Shown: positions 46,441 to 54,277 of the stretch, in pieces
Numbering within the stretch: position 1 is the first letter of the stretch
How the letters are laid out: the number at the start of each line of letters is the position of its first letter
DNA from: a virus
Length of the DNA: 64,000 nucleotides
Reading direction: 5' to 3' (one strand)
Virus record (IMG/VR): IMGVR_UViG_3300006874_000001
Span: 1-64,000 of that record
Position numbers and translations under genes: made by a program
Notes under the pieces: generated by a model
Database searches by the model: none
Seen by the model: only the letters and a program-made list of their open reading frames with translations
What the model was told of the DNA's origin: nothing

Positions 46441-48353
46441 TGTACGAAGATCTTCTTGGTTTTCGTGGCGCTCTTTTGAATGTAGATGCCTGGGGCTAGG
46501 TTCTCTAACGGTCCAGGGACTATCCTTCCAGACATGTCGTAGTAGACTGGTGAGGCATAGCTTTGATCGGTTTGGCTCGCGCCTTGCTCAGTGAGCTCAA
46601 TGATTTCGGACACCTCTAAGCTAGTTTCTGCCGAAACAATGCAACCTGACTCCGCAAAGTAAGTCAGGAACTCAAGGATGTCCATGACGTTTACCACGCC
46701 GTTTCCATCTAGGTCTGCGATGCACTCTCCTTCACACTGATAGTCACCGACAAGAATGGCAACGTCTTCCGCTCCAACTACCCCGTCGTTGTCAAAATCT
46801 GCTGGGCACACATTAACCTCTTCCGTCTCCACGCAAAAATTAAACACTAGCTGGTTCCAGTCTCCAGAGACGTCTACATCTAAAGGGCCTCCATTCAGCC
46901 AAACCAAGACTTCGCCTCCGTAAGGGATACCGTCTCCTCCTGTGTCATAGATGATCAGGTTGTAACAGCCGTTAGGTAGGCACGTCTCGTAGCTTCTAGT
47001 GGTAATTCCAGCAGGCCAGTTCCCGTCCTCAATGACAGGGTTCTTGCTGCCATCAGGCAAAAGTACCCAGTCTGTCTCTGATGCAAAGAAGTCGCTGGTA
47101 AAGTCCATCTCCCATAGCGCACCTGGCTCGTAAGCAACGCTACCAGACGCTGTGTTGTTAGCTTCGTACTGATCGCTACCAGAGAACAGCGTCACAGAGA
47201 AGTCTCCCTGCAGTTCCACGCCACTGAACAAGACTTCGTAGGACTGCCCGTAAGCGATGTCGTTAAGCGTGTAGTTGTATGACGCCCCGCTAGCTGTTAG
47301 GGTAACCGTTGCTACTGGGGTGGCGAGTGGGCCGACGCCTGTAACAGTTACTGTTACGTCCTGCTCGGGTAAGCAGAATGGCGTTTTGTAGTCCACGTTG
47401 GATACAGCAACATCGTAGTCTACAGGAGGTACGCATGCAAGGTTGTCATTCCATAGGTCATACCTTCCACCCAACAAGCAGTCATGCATGCGCTCGGCCT
47501 GACCAGTAGTGTACATGTTTCTGCACTGCTCACCAGTGTAATCCATGTAGTTTTCTGTGATTGCGTCAGGACAAGATGGCTGGCTACAGAAGTAGTTTGT
47601 AGTGGTTACAGGGGTGTCACAAATCTTATCCCCTTGAGTCTCACAGTTGGTCTCTTGAGCGCAAGAGAAGGTGTTGGCAAAGGTGTGATCGATAGTCAGG
47701 TAGTGACCAAGCTCGTGAACGAATGTCTTACCAAGATTGAAAGTAGAGACAATCATCTTGTTCGAAAGCATGACCACTCCGTCACGACAGTCATTCGTTG
47801 GGCCTAGGTAGGCATACCCTTGAATACCGCCTCCGCCGTTATTCCCGTCGATCTCCGTCACAATGTAGATGTTGACGTACCTGTCTACATCCCAACAGGC
47901 GTAGCTCTTCATCGCTAGATCATCCATTCCAGACTGAGTGGCGCTTGGAGAAACACCATCTTGCACGTACTCTGGCTCACCTGACAGGTCGTGACGAGTG
48001 ATCCCTGTTGTAGGGTTTCCATCAGGGTCTCTCTGTGCAAGGCAGAAGTCAATCTTGGTGTCAACTCCGCTGCCATCCCCAACAGATCCTGGGACTTTTC
48101 GAAACATCTCGTTGGCTCGACCAAGCATCTCGATGACCTGCTCGTCAGTGATGTTTGCACCCTCCCCAATGGCTTGGCCAGTATGCATGATGTGAAAAAC
48201 GATAGGGAGAGTCGCCCCCTCAACGTCGTTCAAATCGACATTAGATCGGCTTGAAAGCCCCATTGTTTTGACATTGCTAGACAGAACAACGCACTCCTGA
48301 GAGTGCGTCATGAGGCTGATTGTCAGCAAGATAGCTGTTAAAATTCGTTTCAT
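46437..48353 (-). CDS. Secreted M43 (pappalysin-type) metalloprotease with T9SS type A sorting signal
   Basis: 638 residues. Signal peptide at 1-18. Catalytic domain with zinc motif HELGHYLTIDH (213-223) and Met-turn NYMDY (268-272), plus the family Cys pattern and GDKICDTP. Then a CARDB-like beta domain (VAVSNVDYKTPFC, about 318-410) and a beta domain with CLPNGCYNLIIYDTGGDGI. Two dockerin/EF-type loops follow (DFDNDGVVGAEDV, DLDGNGVVNVMDI). The C-terminus carries a type A sorting signal (YYDMSGRIV, LAPGIYI, ending KKIFVQ). The domain order is that of secreted Bacteroidota proteases, so the gene was probably captured from a host. Predicted to be exported through T9SS. It forms a pair with the type B cargo gene. 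Confidence 0.88.
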   Translation of the reverse strand: MKRILTAILLTISLMTHSQECVVLSSNVKTMGLSSRSNVDLNDVEGATLPIVFHIMHTGQAIGEGANITDEQVIEMLGRANEMFRKVPGSVGDGSGVDTKIDFCLAQRDPDGNPTTGITRHDLSGEPEYVQDGVSPSATQSGMDDLAMKSYACWDVDRYVNIYIVTEIDGNNGGGGIQGYAYLGPTNDCRDGVVMLSNKMIVSTFNLGKTFVHELGHYLTIDHTFANTFSCAQETNCETQGDKICDTPVTTTNYFCSQPSCPDAITENYMDYTGEQCRNMYTTGQAERMHDCLLGGRYDLWNDNLACVPPVDYDVAVSNVDYKTPFCLPEQDVTVTVTGVGPLATPVATVTLTASGASYNYTLNDIAYGQSYEVLFSGVELQGDFSVTLFSGSDQYEANNTASGSVAYEPGALWEMDFTSDFFASETDWVLLPDGSKNPVIEDGNWPAGITTRSYETCLPNGCYNLIIYDTGGDGIPYGGEVLVWLNGGPLDVDVSGDWNQLVFNFCVETEEVNVCPADFDNDGVVGAEDVAILVGDYQCEGECIADLDGNGVVNVMDILEFLTYFAESGCIVSAETSLEVSEIIELTEQGASQTDQSYASPVYYDMSGRIVPGPLENLAPGIYIQKSATKTKKIFVQ

Positions 48354-48536
48354 TTAGTCTTCGTATTCTTCGTTCCAGGAGTCTTCCCAAAAGTAATGAA
48401 TACCGTCGTTACCGTTCTGCCCGATTATGTTAACCCTGTTGTTGAGGAATACTTCGTCTTGCCACCACTTGAATTTACTTTGAGTATCGCTCTGCAAATC
48501 CTCCTGTGTAGTCTTTTGCTTCTTCGATTCCGCCAT
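48354..48536 (-). CDS. Small hypothetical protein
   Basis: A 60-residue protein: Lys/Gln-rich start (MAESKKQKTTQEDLQS), then an aromatic, acidic C-terminus (IHYFWEDSWNEEYED). It ends one base before the protease start and overlaps the upstream gene by 62 bases in another frame. No family recognised; could be a local regulator or structural peptide. Confidence 0.45.
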   Translation of the reverse strand: MAESKKQKTTQEDLQSDTQSKFKWWQDEVFLNNRVNIIGQNGNDGIHYFWEDSWNEEYED

Positions 48537-48762
48537 TTGTTTGTAGGTCTTTGATCATTTGGTCCAATCGCTGTCTTTCAACGATCAGTTCTTTGCAATC
48601 TGTTGCTGTTTGCTTGATAGACTGAAGCTCTGCTTTTCTCGCGCTGCCGTTGATTTCTGGGTCAACAGGCTTCTTGACCTCGTCAATCATGTTGTCGATG
48701 GCTATCTCCATAGACTTCATAAGTCTTTCAGCAGCATCAATCGTTGTGAACTTCTTCCGCAT
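48475..48762 (-). CDS. Small coiled-coil protein
   Basis: A 95-residue all-helical protein with a long amphipathic stretch (AAERLMKSMEIAIDNMIDEV, later ELIVERQRLDQMIKDL). No family recognised. It starts within the 3' end of the GroES-like gene (26-base overlap), so it is co-expressed with it. Confidence 0.5.
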   Translation of the reverse strand: MRKKFTTIDAAERLMKSMEIAIDNMIDEVKKPVDPEINGSARKAELQSIKQTATDCKELIVERQRLDQMIKDLQTNGGIEEAKDYTGGFAERYSK

Positions 48763-49342
48763 ACATCAAGTCTTCAGCACGGGTCCGATAGTACTCTTTC
48801 CCGTCGATTTTGATTCTGTAGTCTCTGTTCTCTTTGAACCCTACGACGTCACCAACCTTCAATCCAAGATCCTCAATCCAAGGAGCCGTAAAAGCGACAC
48901 GACCCTTTGTTGGTAGGCCCTGTTTAAGTTCGACAACTTCGACAACATCTGATTTTGTTTTTAGCTCTTCCTGCTCTACTGGCTCCAAGAGAGTCCATCC
49001 AGCAAGAGGTCTGATCTCACCATCTTTGTTCTTATACCCGATAGCCTGGTTGTTGATGGTGTGCTCTGGATCGAAACGAACAAGGTAGTGCTTGTCGTGA
49101 CCAGTAAGAACCTGACCCTCGTTCATAACCACCAAATGATGGAAGTACAAGGTGTCACCAGCTTCCACACCAGTGTCATGCTTCATTGGGGCGCACACAA
49201 CAGGCCCTTCAGTGACTCTGTGCTCAAACTGACTGCCCTCGAAGTTTCGAGTGTCGATGAACAATTCCAAACCACTTTCCGTGGTGATAGTGTCGTTGAT
49301 AGGCTTTTCAAGCTCAACGACGAATAGATCCAATGTCTTCAT
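48737..49342 (-). CDS. GroES-like co-chaperonin, tandem-domain form
   Basis: A 201-residue protein. The C-terminal 90 residues follow the GroES pattern: IRPLAGWTLLEPVE (first strand), then LGLKVGDVVGFKEN and YRIKIDGKEYYRTRAEDLMY (roof and last strands). The first half looks like a diverged second GroES fold (AGDTLYFHHLVV, HYLVRFDP). It would cap host GroEL, as T4 gp31 does, to fold capsid proteins. The doubled length is unusual against the roughly 95-residue GroES. It sits among late genes near head proteins. Confidence 0.7.
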   Translation of the reverse strand: MKTLDLFVVELEKPINDTITTESGLELFIDTRNFEGSQFEHRVTEGPVVCAPMKHDTGVEAGDTLYFHHLVVMNEGQVLTGHDKHYLVRFDPEHTINNQAIGYKNKDGEIRPLAGWTLLEPVEQEELKTKSDVVEVVELKQGLPTKGRVAFTAPWIEDLGLKVGDVVGFKENRDYRIKIDGKEYYRTRAEDLMYAEEVHND

Positions 49343-49578
49343 TAAAAATTACAGTCAAGCTCCGTAATGCAGGGCATATCGTCGATAGCCTTCCACAAGG
49401 TCTGAGAGTCGTCGGTGTCGATATAGATCAAAAACCGACTCTTGCCATACCTATGGAGGTGTCTGTCGTCTTGAACGATAGCGCACACCTTACCGCCGCC
49501 AGCTTTCATGCCGACGTAGTAAGCCATAGCGTCTTTAGGATCACGTCCTACTACTATCTTTCTGATTACCCCCTCCAT
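49342..49578 (-). CDS. Small hypothetical protein
   Basis: A 78-residue alpha/beta protein (MEGVIRKIVVGRDPKDAMAY), ending PCITELDCNF. No family recognised. It overlaps the preceding 59-residue gene by 38 bases and the GroES-like gene by one base. Confidence 0.55.
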   Translation of the reverse strand: MEGVIRKIVVGRDPKDAMAYYVGMKAGGGKVCAIVQDDRHLHRYGKSRFLIYIDTDDSQTLWKAIDDMPCITELDCNF

Positions 49579-49720
49579 AAGGAAACATTTTATTCAATTT
49601 CTCTTGTCTGCGCTTGCAGCCACAATCCTTTGTGACAGCCTCTACGGCAGATTTAATGCCAGTCATCTTCGTTACTCGTGCGATAGTGTCGCCGAGTCCT
49701 TTGTCTTTTTCAATTCCCAT
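49541..49720 (-). CDS. Small Cys-motif protein common in Bacteroidota phages
   Basis: A 59-residue ORF with KGLGDTIARVTKMTGIKSAV, DCGCKRRQEKLNKMFPY and a Gly tail. Proteins with this GLGDTI...TGIK...DCGC...LNKMFPY plan are frequent in phages of this host group; function unknown. A TATCTTTG box (49728) lies 7 bases before the ATG. Overlaps the next gene by 38 bases. Confidence 0.75.
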   Translation of the reverse strand: MGIEKDKGLGDTIARVTKMTGIKSAVEAVTKDCGCKRRQEKLNKMFPYGGGNQKDSSRT

Positions 49721-49721
49721 T

Positions 49722-50036
49722 TCAGTTCAAAGATATGCCAGTTCCGTCAAACAGATCTGACAGGTCAATATCATCGTCTGGATCTTTGTAGCTCGTTCTG
49801 ATGAAGTCTAGAATGTCCTCTAGCTCTTCTCGGCTACTAATGTCATAGCTGTAGATAGCTTTAAGTCTAGTCTTGTCAGACTCAACGTCCTCAAGAATGC
49901 CCGTCATCATAACGGAGATGACTTCGCCTCGCAGATCGTAGTCGTCAATCAAACGGTCGAGTTCAATAGCCAATCTCTGCACTTCAAACAAAAAGCCTTC
50001 TTTCTCCATATATTTGTGAGTATTGTAGCCTGCCAT
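49722..50036 (-). CDS. Small acidic hypothetical protein
   Basis: A roughly 104-residue acidic helical protein (EVQRLAIELDRLIDDYDLRG), ending DLFDGTGISLN. The start is uncertain: 50036 (MAGYNTHKYMEKEG), 50063 or 50009 (MEKEGF). With 50036 the gene touches the start of the + strand gene at 50035. It is the first minus-strand gene left of the only rightward gene in the late block. No family recognised. Confidence 0.5.
   Translation of the reverse strand: MAGYNTHKYMEKEGFLFEVQRLAIELDRLIDDYDLRGEVISVMMTGILEDVESDKTRLKAIYSYDISSREELEDILDFIRTSYKDPDDDIDLSDLFDGTGISLN
49728..49735 (-). promoter_or_regulatory. -7 box (TATCTTTG)
   Basis: TATCTTTG on the minus strand, 7 bases before the ATG at 49720. Matches TAnnTTTG exactly. 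Confidence 0.5.
50009..50016 (+). promoter_or_regulatory. -7 box for the lone + strand gene
   Basis: TATATTTG on the plus strand, 18 bases before the ATG at 50035; no TTG lies at -33. It would drive the winged-helix-like gene. Confidence 0.4.
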
Positions 50037-50457
50037 GCCAAAAAGTAAAGTCTCAAAGAGCAAGAAGTTCAGAGAGTTCTCGCGTCTACCCGAAAGATAC
50101 GTAAAAAATAACTACCTCAAAAGTCTGAGGAAAGCTCTCATTTCAACACAAGAACAACACCGTGTGTTCGAAAAGGAGCTTATGTTTATGTTATGGGCGT
50201 ACGACCTAGAGTTCTGGACTCTAGACTATGCAGCTGAGCAATACGGGTACAGCAAGAAAAAGATCGGGGAGAGGATTGTATACCCTCTTATGAGTGAAGG
50301 GTTGGTGTACAAGCACTTTGACAAGCTTACACCGTCAGATACGTACGAGGACCACCTCTTTAGAGATGAAACCAAATTTAACTACAGAGTGAGATATGCT
50401 CTAACTCAGAAGGCTAGGCTTCTGGTCCAGCGTTTTTACTCGAAGATGACTTCGTAG
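50035..50457 (+). CDS. Winged-helix-like DNA-binding protein (putative regulator)
   Basis: A 140-residue protein with a basic N-terminus (KSKVSKSKKFREFSR). From about residue 45 the fold reads MLWAYDLEFWTLDYAAEQYG, then YSKKKIGERIVYPLMSEGLV and a wing-like TKFNYRVRYALTQKARLLV. This is the helix-turn-helix plus beta-wing order of MarR-type winged-helix proteins. It is the only + strand gene inside the minus-strand late block, so it may act as a transcription switch. Its 3' end overlaps the end of the endolysin gene by 22 bases in convergent orientation. Confidence 0.55.
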   Translation: MPKSKVSKSKKFREFSRLPERYVKNNYLKSLRKALISTQEQHRVFEKELMFMLWAYDLEFWTLDYAAEQYGYSKKKIGERIVYPLMSEGLVYKHFDKLTPSDTYEDHLFRDETKFNYRVRYALTQKARLLVQRFYSKMTS

Positions 50458-50906
50458 TACGTCTTGCCCTGATCGTCTCTACAAGCTTTGAGACAGCGAC
50501 CACGATTATGGCCATCGTGAACGTAAGACACGTGAACCCAACTAGGATTGTCTTCTGTACCAAACTCCCAAACCACTTGATCAAACTCCAGATTCTCCCT
50601 AATGTAGTGGAAGATTTGAGCGTTTGTAACACCTCCGAATACGTCTGCGTCAAGGTCGAGTGCTCTTCCTTCCATATGTTGACTACGCTTCGCGCCACCG
50701 ATAGCACGGTTGAGCTCAGGTCCACGATAGCCTGACGACACATATACAGGAACTCCGAAATGGTCGCGCAAAGGTTGAAAAATGTGTTCTGCAACTTTCT
50801 TAAGATTTTCAGTGGCCCACTCATCTGGTGTATTGTCGATGCCGAGTCTGTCGGCTGTCTTGCTTCTGATGCACTCTTGCAGCGTCAGGTTCTTTGATAG
50901 TTTCAT
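50436..50906 (-). CDS. Endolysin, M15 peptidase (D-Ala-D-Ala carboxypeptidase type)
   Basis: A 156-residue single-domain peptidase with SSGYRGPELNRAIGG (57-71), the zinc motif SQHMEGRALDLDA (H77, D84) and WVHVSY with H125. These are the M15A metal ligands in the usual order. It cleaves peptidoglycan cross-bridges at lysis. No signal peptide, so export depends on the holin, which lies at 5.7 kb. A 136-residue alternative frame with one transmembrane segment overlaps it (see findings). Confidence 0.85.
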   Translation of the reverse strand: MKLSKNLTLQECIRSKTADRLGIDNTPDEWATENLKKVAEHIFQPLRDHFGVPVYVSSGYRGPELNRAIGGAKRSQHMEGRALDLDADVFGGVTNAQIFHYIRENLEFDQVVWEFGTEDNPSWVHVSYVHDGHNRGRCLKACRDDQGKTYYEVIFE

Positions 50907-51205
50907 TTACCTTTCTTCTTGACTTTTTCGTATCTATCAAGTTGTCTTTCAGTTCTATTGGCTAGGCGCCTGTCTCTTGACTCAATGCGTGATGCCTTTG
51001 CCCGCATTCTGCTAAGCTTGCGATTTGGCTTTTTCAGGTCCTTCTCTGTTGTCTCATCAGTAATGGTCGAGGCGACTTCATCTCTGTACTCGTTGTGTGC
51101 TTTGATTACGCCTTGATATTTTTTCTCGTTACCTCTGTGCTTCTCGAACTTACGCTTGATTCTGTCATGAATGCGCTCAGAACGAGGTTTCTTCTTTGCT
51201 CTCAT
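50903..51205 (-). CDS. Highly basic small protein
   Basis: A 100-residue Lys/Arg-rich (about 40%) helical protein, with a start and end of almost pure basic runs (MRAKKKPRSERIHDRIKRKF; YEKVKKKGK). Possibly a packaged DNA-binding protein; no family recognised. It overlaps the endolysin start by 4 bases. Confidence 0.6.
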   Translation of the reverse strand: MRAKKKPRSERIHDRIKRKFEKHRGNEKKYQGVIKAHNEYRDEVASTITDETTEKDLKKPNRKLSRMRAKASRIESRDRRLANRTERQLDRYEKVKKKGK

Positions 51206-51207
51206 GA

Positions 51208-51663
51208 TTAGGAAATTGCTGCGAAAACTTCAACGTCACAAGCGCCACCATTGCCTGTGGCTGCGATCTTGTCAATCTCTGTCATATCTGTCGATGCCCC
51301 TACGCTAGAGTCGCCAGTAGCGTTAGCGTCGATCTTAGAGTTGTTAAGGATGTAGCTCTCTCCAGGGCCGAGAAGAACCCCATACTCTTCAGACGAGGTG
51401 TCGATTACCTCCACAACAATGCTATTTGATGTGTCGAGATTGGTGATTCTCAAGTATTGAAGGCTGGTGTTCAGTGGCTTCTGACCTTCTGTAGACCCAG
51501 CTGTGGTAGACAACTCAAGAAGTGTATGCGACACGTTCTGGGTTACATTCATGATTCTGTGGTACACCTCTGTGATAGATGTGACGTTCTGAACCACCTC
51601 TGATCCGCGTGACTTACCGTTCAACGTGATGTCTTCCGATACAGTTACTGTTAGCGTAGCCAT
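51208..51663 (-). CDS. Small beta-rich structural protein
   Basis: A 151-residue Thr/Ser/Val-rich protein (begins MATLTVTVSEDITLNG) with YLRITNLDTSNSIVVEVID and a LLGPGESYILNN hairpin. The pattern is that of small phage decoration or head-tail joining proteins. It overlaps the upstream gene by one base. Confidence 0.55.
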   Translation of the reverse strand: MATLTVTVSEDITLNGKSRGSEVVQNVTSITEVYHRIMNVTQNVSHTLLELSTTAGSTEGQKPLNTSLQYLRITNLDTSNSIVVEVIDTSSEEYGVLLGPGESYILNNSKIDANATGDSSVGASTDMTEIDKIAATGNGGACDVEVFAAIS

Positions 51664-52688
51664 TACTTCTTATTCTTTGATTTATACTTATTAAGCCATG
51701 AAGAATCTGAATGACGTACGGCGACACTCTTTTTAGGTCTTAATGTGTTTGAATGGTGTACAGCGACGCTCTTTTTTTCTGGGGCTGAGAAGTCAGTAAT
51801 GCTGTGCTTAGACTTCTTTACCTTAAGGTTTCGCATTATATGTGGCATCTTACCTCCATACTTCATGTTGATACCTCTCTGTACAGGAGGTGAGAACTCA
51901 CCGTAAGGGGTTCCCTGGAAAGAAGTTGTCTTCCCTGAAGGTAGTGTCTGCTGCTGAGGACCCATTCTCTCCATCTGCTTGAGCAAGTGGCCCACAGGAG
52001 CGACATTTTGAGGTCTGTTTTGTGGGCTACGCTGCTCATCTCTCATGCTCATCTCTTGGTCGTATGCGGCAGCGTCGAGCTGGTATTCACCAGTCTCGGG
52101 GTCCTGCACAATAGGGAGGTCCAGATCTTCAGGGACAGACATGAACTGCCCCATTCCCTGTTCGTCTCTCATGGTAACTCCCTCTACCTCTCCCCATCCG
52201 TAGTTGTCTGAGTACACCTGCACTACCTGTCCGTCAGGGAGGCGCATGTTGAGGTACTCACGACCCTGAGGGTCTTTCATTACTTCACCAGCATCGGCGG
52301 CTACAGTTGCTCTAACGGGACCGCCTTGGTCTCCAGGACCTTCCTGGCCACCTGCTTCTGGGACTACTCCCCCGTCCTCAAAGCCTTTTTTAGGTGGGGC
52401 GAGGACAAGCTTATCACCCATCTGCATGACCTGAAAGTCATCGTCTGGCAGAGCTGGGCCGCCCATACCCATGACGCGGTCTTGGTAGTTGTCTGGGATG
52501 TACACCTTCATGGTGGACCCATCACCGAAGTCGTAGTTAGCGTACTGACCATCTCCGTCTTCCATGACGTCACTAAAATACTGTCCAGCGTACGTTCTGT
52601 CTTGGCTGTACTGCTTAGGTGTTCCGCCTTGGCGTTGTGCGGAAGGCATCATGCCCATTATGCCTCTCGGCTTGTTAAAATTCATCAT
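51663..52688 (-). CDS. Head-associated Gly/Pro/Gln-rich protein with KYGGK motif
   Basis: A 341-residue, mostly disordered acidic protein with a basic C-terminus (VKKSKHSITDFSAPEKKSVA) and repeated KSVAV(H/R)HS units. It contains INMKYGGKMPHIMRN, one of several aromatic-GG-basic motifs shared by neighbouring genes. It starts at the ATGATG that overlaps the 26-residue gene. Function unknown; may be packaged. Confidence 0.5.
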   Translation of the reverse strand: MMNFNKPRGIMGMMPSAQRQGGTPKQYSQDRTYAGQYFSDVMEDGDGQYANYDFGDGSTMKVYIPDNYQDRVMGMGGPALPDDDFQVMQMGDKLVLAPPKKGFEDGGVVPEAGGQEGPGDQGGPVRATVAADAGEVMKDPQGREYLNMRLPDGQVVQVYSDNYGWGEVEGVTMRDEQGMGQFMSVPEDLDLPIVQDPETGEYQLDAAAYDQEMSMRDEQRSPQNRPQNVAPVGHLLKQMERMGPQQQTLPSGKTTSFQGTPYGEFSPPVQRGINMKYGGKMPHIMRNLKVKKSKHSITDFSAPEKKSVAVHHSNTLRPKKSVAVRHSDSSWLNKYKSKNKK

Positions 52689-52765
52689 CGGTCAATCATG
52701 TTTTTGACTCCTTTTGGAGCATTAAAGTTCATTACGCCTCCATATCTGAACTCACGTTGTCGCAT
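52685..52765 (-). CDS. 26-residue peptide with YGG motif
   Basis: Short ORF MRQREFRYGGVMNFNAPKGV plus six residues. It overlaps the next gene by ATGA and carries the RYGG motif of its neighbours, both arguing that it is real. Too short for a functional call. Confidence 0.45.
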   Translation of the reverse strand: MRQREFRYGGVMNFNAPKGVKNMIDR

Positions 52766-52776
52766 AGTGTTTTTGG

Positions 52777-54240
52777 TTACTTCTTAAGTCTTCCGCCTCT
52801 TTTAAATCTGGCTTTGGTGGTCGGCTTAGGCTTAGGCTTAGGCTTAGGCATAAACTTCTGCAAGTAGTCGTACTTTGCTTGGGCGTTGGCGATGGCGTCT
52901 TCCCGTTCTTTCGTGGTGGCAAACCGACTAGACTTGGCTGCATTAATCGATGCACCAAGATCCCTAGCTAGTATCTGCTTGTTTTGGTAAGAAAGGTCTT
53001 TGTACGCAACGCCTCCATCTGTTACGTACCCTTCACTGGGGCGTCCATTTTTTACGGACCCTCCACCAGTAAACTTGCGGGAAACTCTCTTCTTTCTAGC
53101 ACCAGTAGCTGCCTCTTCAACACCTTCCCTGGCCATTTTCTTTCCAACACCCTCTCCTGCCATCGTTGCACCACCCATTGCTCCAGCGATAGCTGCCTTA
53201 GCAATCTTCTTGGAATTAACACCGCTCTTCTTTTTCTTGAAGCTCGATACGGTCTTCTTGTTCTTCGGTCCTGGGGCCTTACCACCGTACTTGAAGTTGT
53301 CGCTGCGCTGACCTGGCTTATCAGGCTCACCGAAGTCACCCTTCTTAGGCTTCATGGTGACTTTCATCTCCACGTTATCCCAAGTCACGTCATGGGTCTT
53401 GTCGATACCCTGCTTCTTCAGGTAGGCGTTGATCTCTTTGTCAGAGGCCCCGCCTTCTAGCATGGACTTGATCTTCTTCTTTGGATCTGTTGGATTCATT
53501 TTTCCTCCTTTTTCATAAGAACTCATAGCTGTCATAGCTGCTCTGTGGTGTTTGTTTCTTGCTGCTCTTTTTTCGTAGCGATCTCTAAAGCCCTCTGCGA
53601 CATCAAGGCCCTTGTTTGCAAGACCCTTGGCCTTGTCGAGAAGCTCTTGTCTTCTCTCCTTACGCTCTTCTTTTGTTTTGCGTGTCTTACTCGGTCTCTC
53701 TTTTGCCGCTTCTTCAGACTTTTCCTGTACCTCTTGGGCTGTCTTCTTCTTTGGTGCTGGACCCATATCGAGCGATCCGATCAGTTGATCTTCAGCAAAC
53801 ACAGACCCCATGCCGCCGCCACCCTTTGGTGACAACCCAAAACCAAGGCCTTTCTTCTCTGCTACAGAGTTGTCAGCTGTTTTTGGTTTAGCCTTGTCTG
53901 CAGTCTTCTTTCTTGGGGTGGTAGAGCCAGATCCTCTGCCCTGCTCGGCTCTTGCGTCAAGAGTAGGGTCTACAGGACCGCCTCCTCTCTTGTACACTCT
54001 CTTCTTTCTCTTCTTAACCTTCATCTTGGCCCCGTTCTTAGCAAATACCTTAGGCATAGCCTTTGACGCTGCTGACTGAGCGATCTTTGAACCCAAGGTG
54101 CTCGGGACAGCCCCATCTGTCAACCCTGAAATTGCTTGCCCAGCCTTGCTGATAGCCACATCTTTGAGCTTGCTCACTGCAGCTTTCTTGAGCATTGGTA
54201 CGGCTGCTTTGGCAGCCAGGGCGAGTAGGGGTAGAGGCAT
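52777..54240 (-). CDS. Basic low-complexity head-associated protein with repeated GG motifs
   Basis: A 487-residue protein. It has an Ala-rich helical N-terminus (PLPLLALAAKAAVPMLKKAA), then long Lys/Arg/Gly/Pro stretches. Motifs YKRGGGP, YEKGGKM, FKYGGKA, FTGGGSV and FKRGGRL recur along it, and the end is KPKPKPK plus basic residues. Such proteins are often packaged with DNA; no family recognised. First large gene of the late block after two small ones. Confidence 0.55.
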   Translation of the reverse strand: MPLPLLALAAKAAVPMLKKAAVSKLKDVAISKAGQAISGLTDGAVPSTLGSKIAQSAASKAMPKVFAKNGAKMKVKKRKKRVYKRGGGPVDPTLDARAEQGRGSGSTTPRKKTADKAKPKTADNSVAEKKGLGFGLSPKGGGGMGSVFAEDQLIGSLDMGPAPKKKTAQEVQEKSEEAAKERPSKTRKTKEERKERRQELLDKAKGLANKGLDVAEGFRDRYEKRAARNKHHRAAMTAMSSYEKGGKMNPTDPKKKIKSMLEGGASDKEINAYLKKQGIDKTHDVTWDNVEMKVTMKPKKGDFGEPDKPGQRSDNFKYGGKAPGPKNKKTVSSFKKKKSGVNSKKIAKAAIAGAMGGATMAGEGVGKKMAREGVEEAATGARKKRVSRKFTGGGSVKNGRPSEGYVTDGGVAYKDLSYQNKQILARDLGASINAAKSSRFATTKEREDAIANAQAKYDYLQKFMPKPKPKPKPTTKARFKRGGRLKK

Positions 54241-54257
54241 GTTTTACTGTTTGAAGG

Positions 54258-54265
54258 CAAATATA
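54258..54265 (-). promoter_or_regulatory. Late TATATTTG box
   Basis: TATATTTG, 17 bases before the ATG at 54240. Confidence 0.5.
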
Positions 54266-54277
54266 AGCACTTTCATT

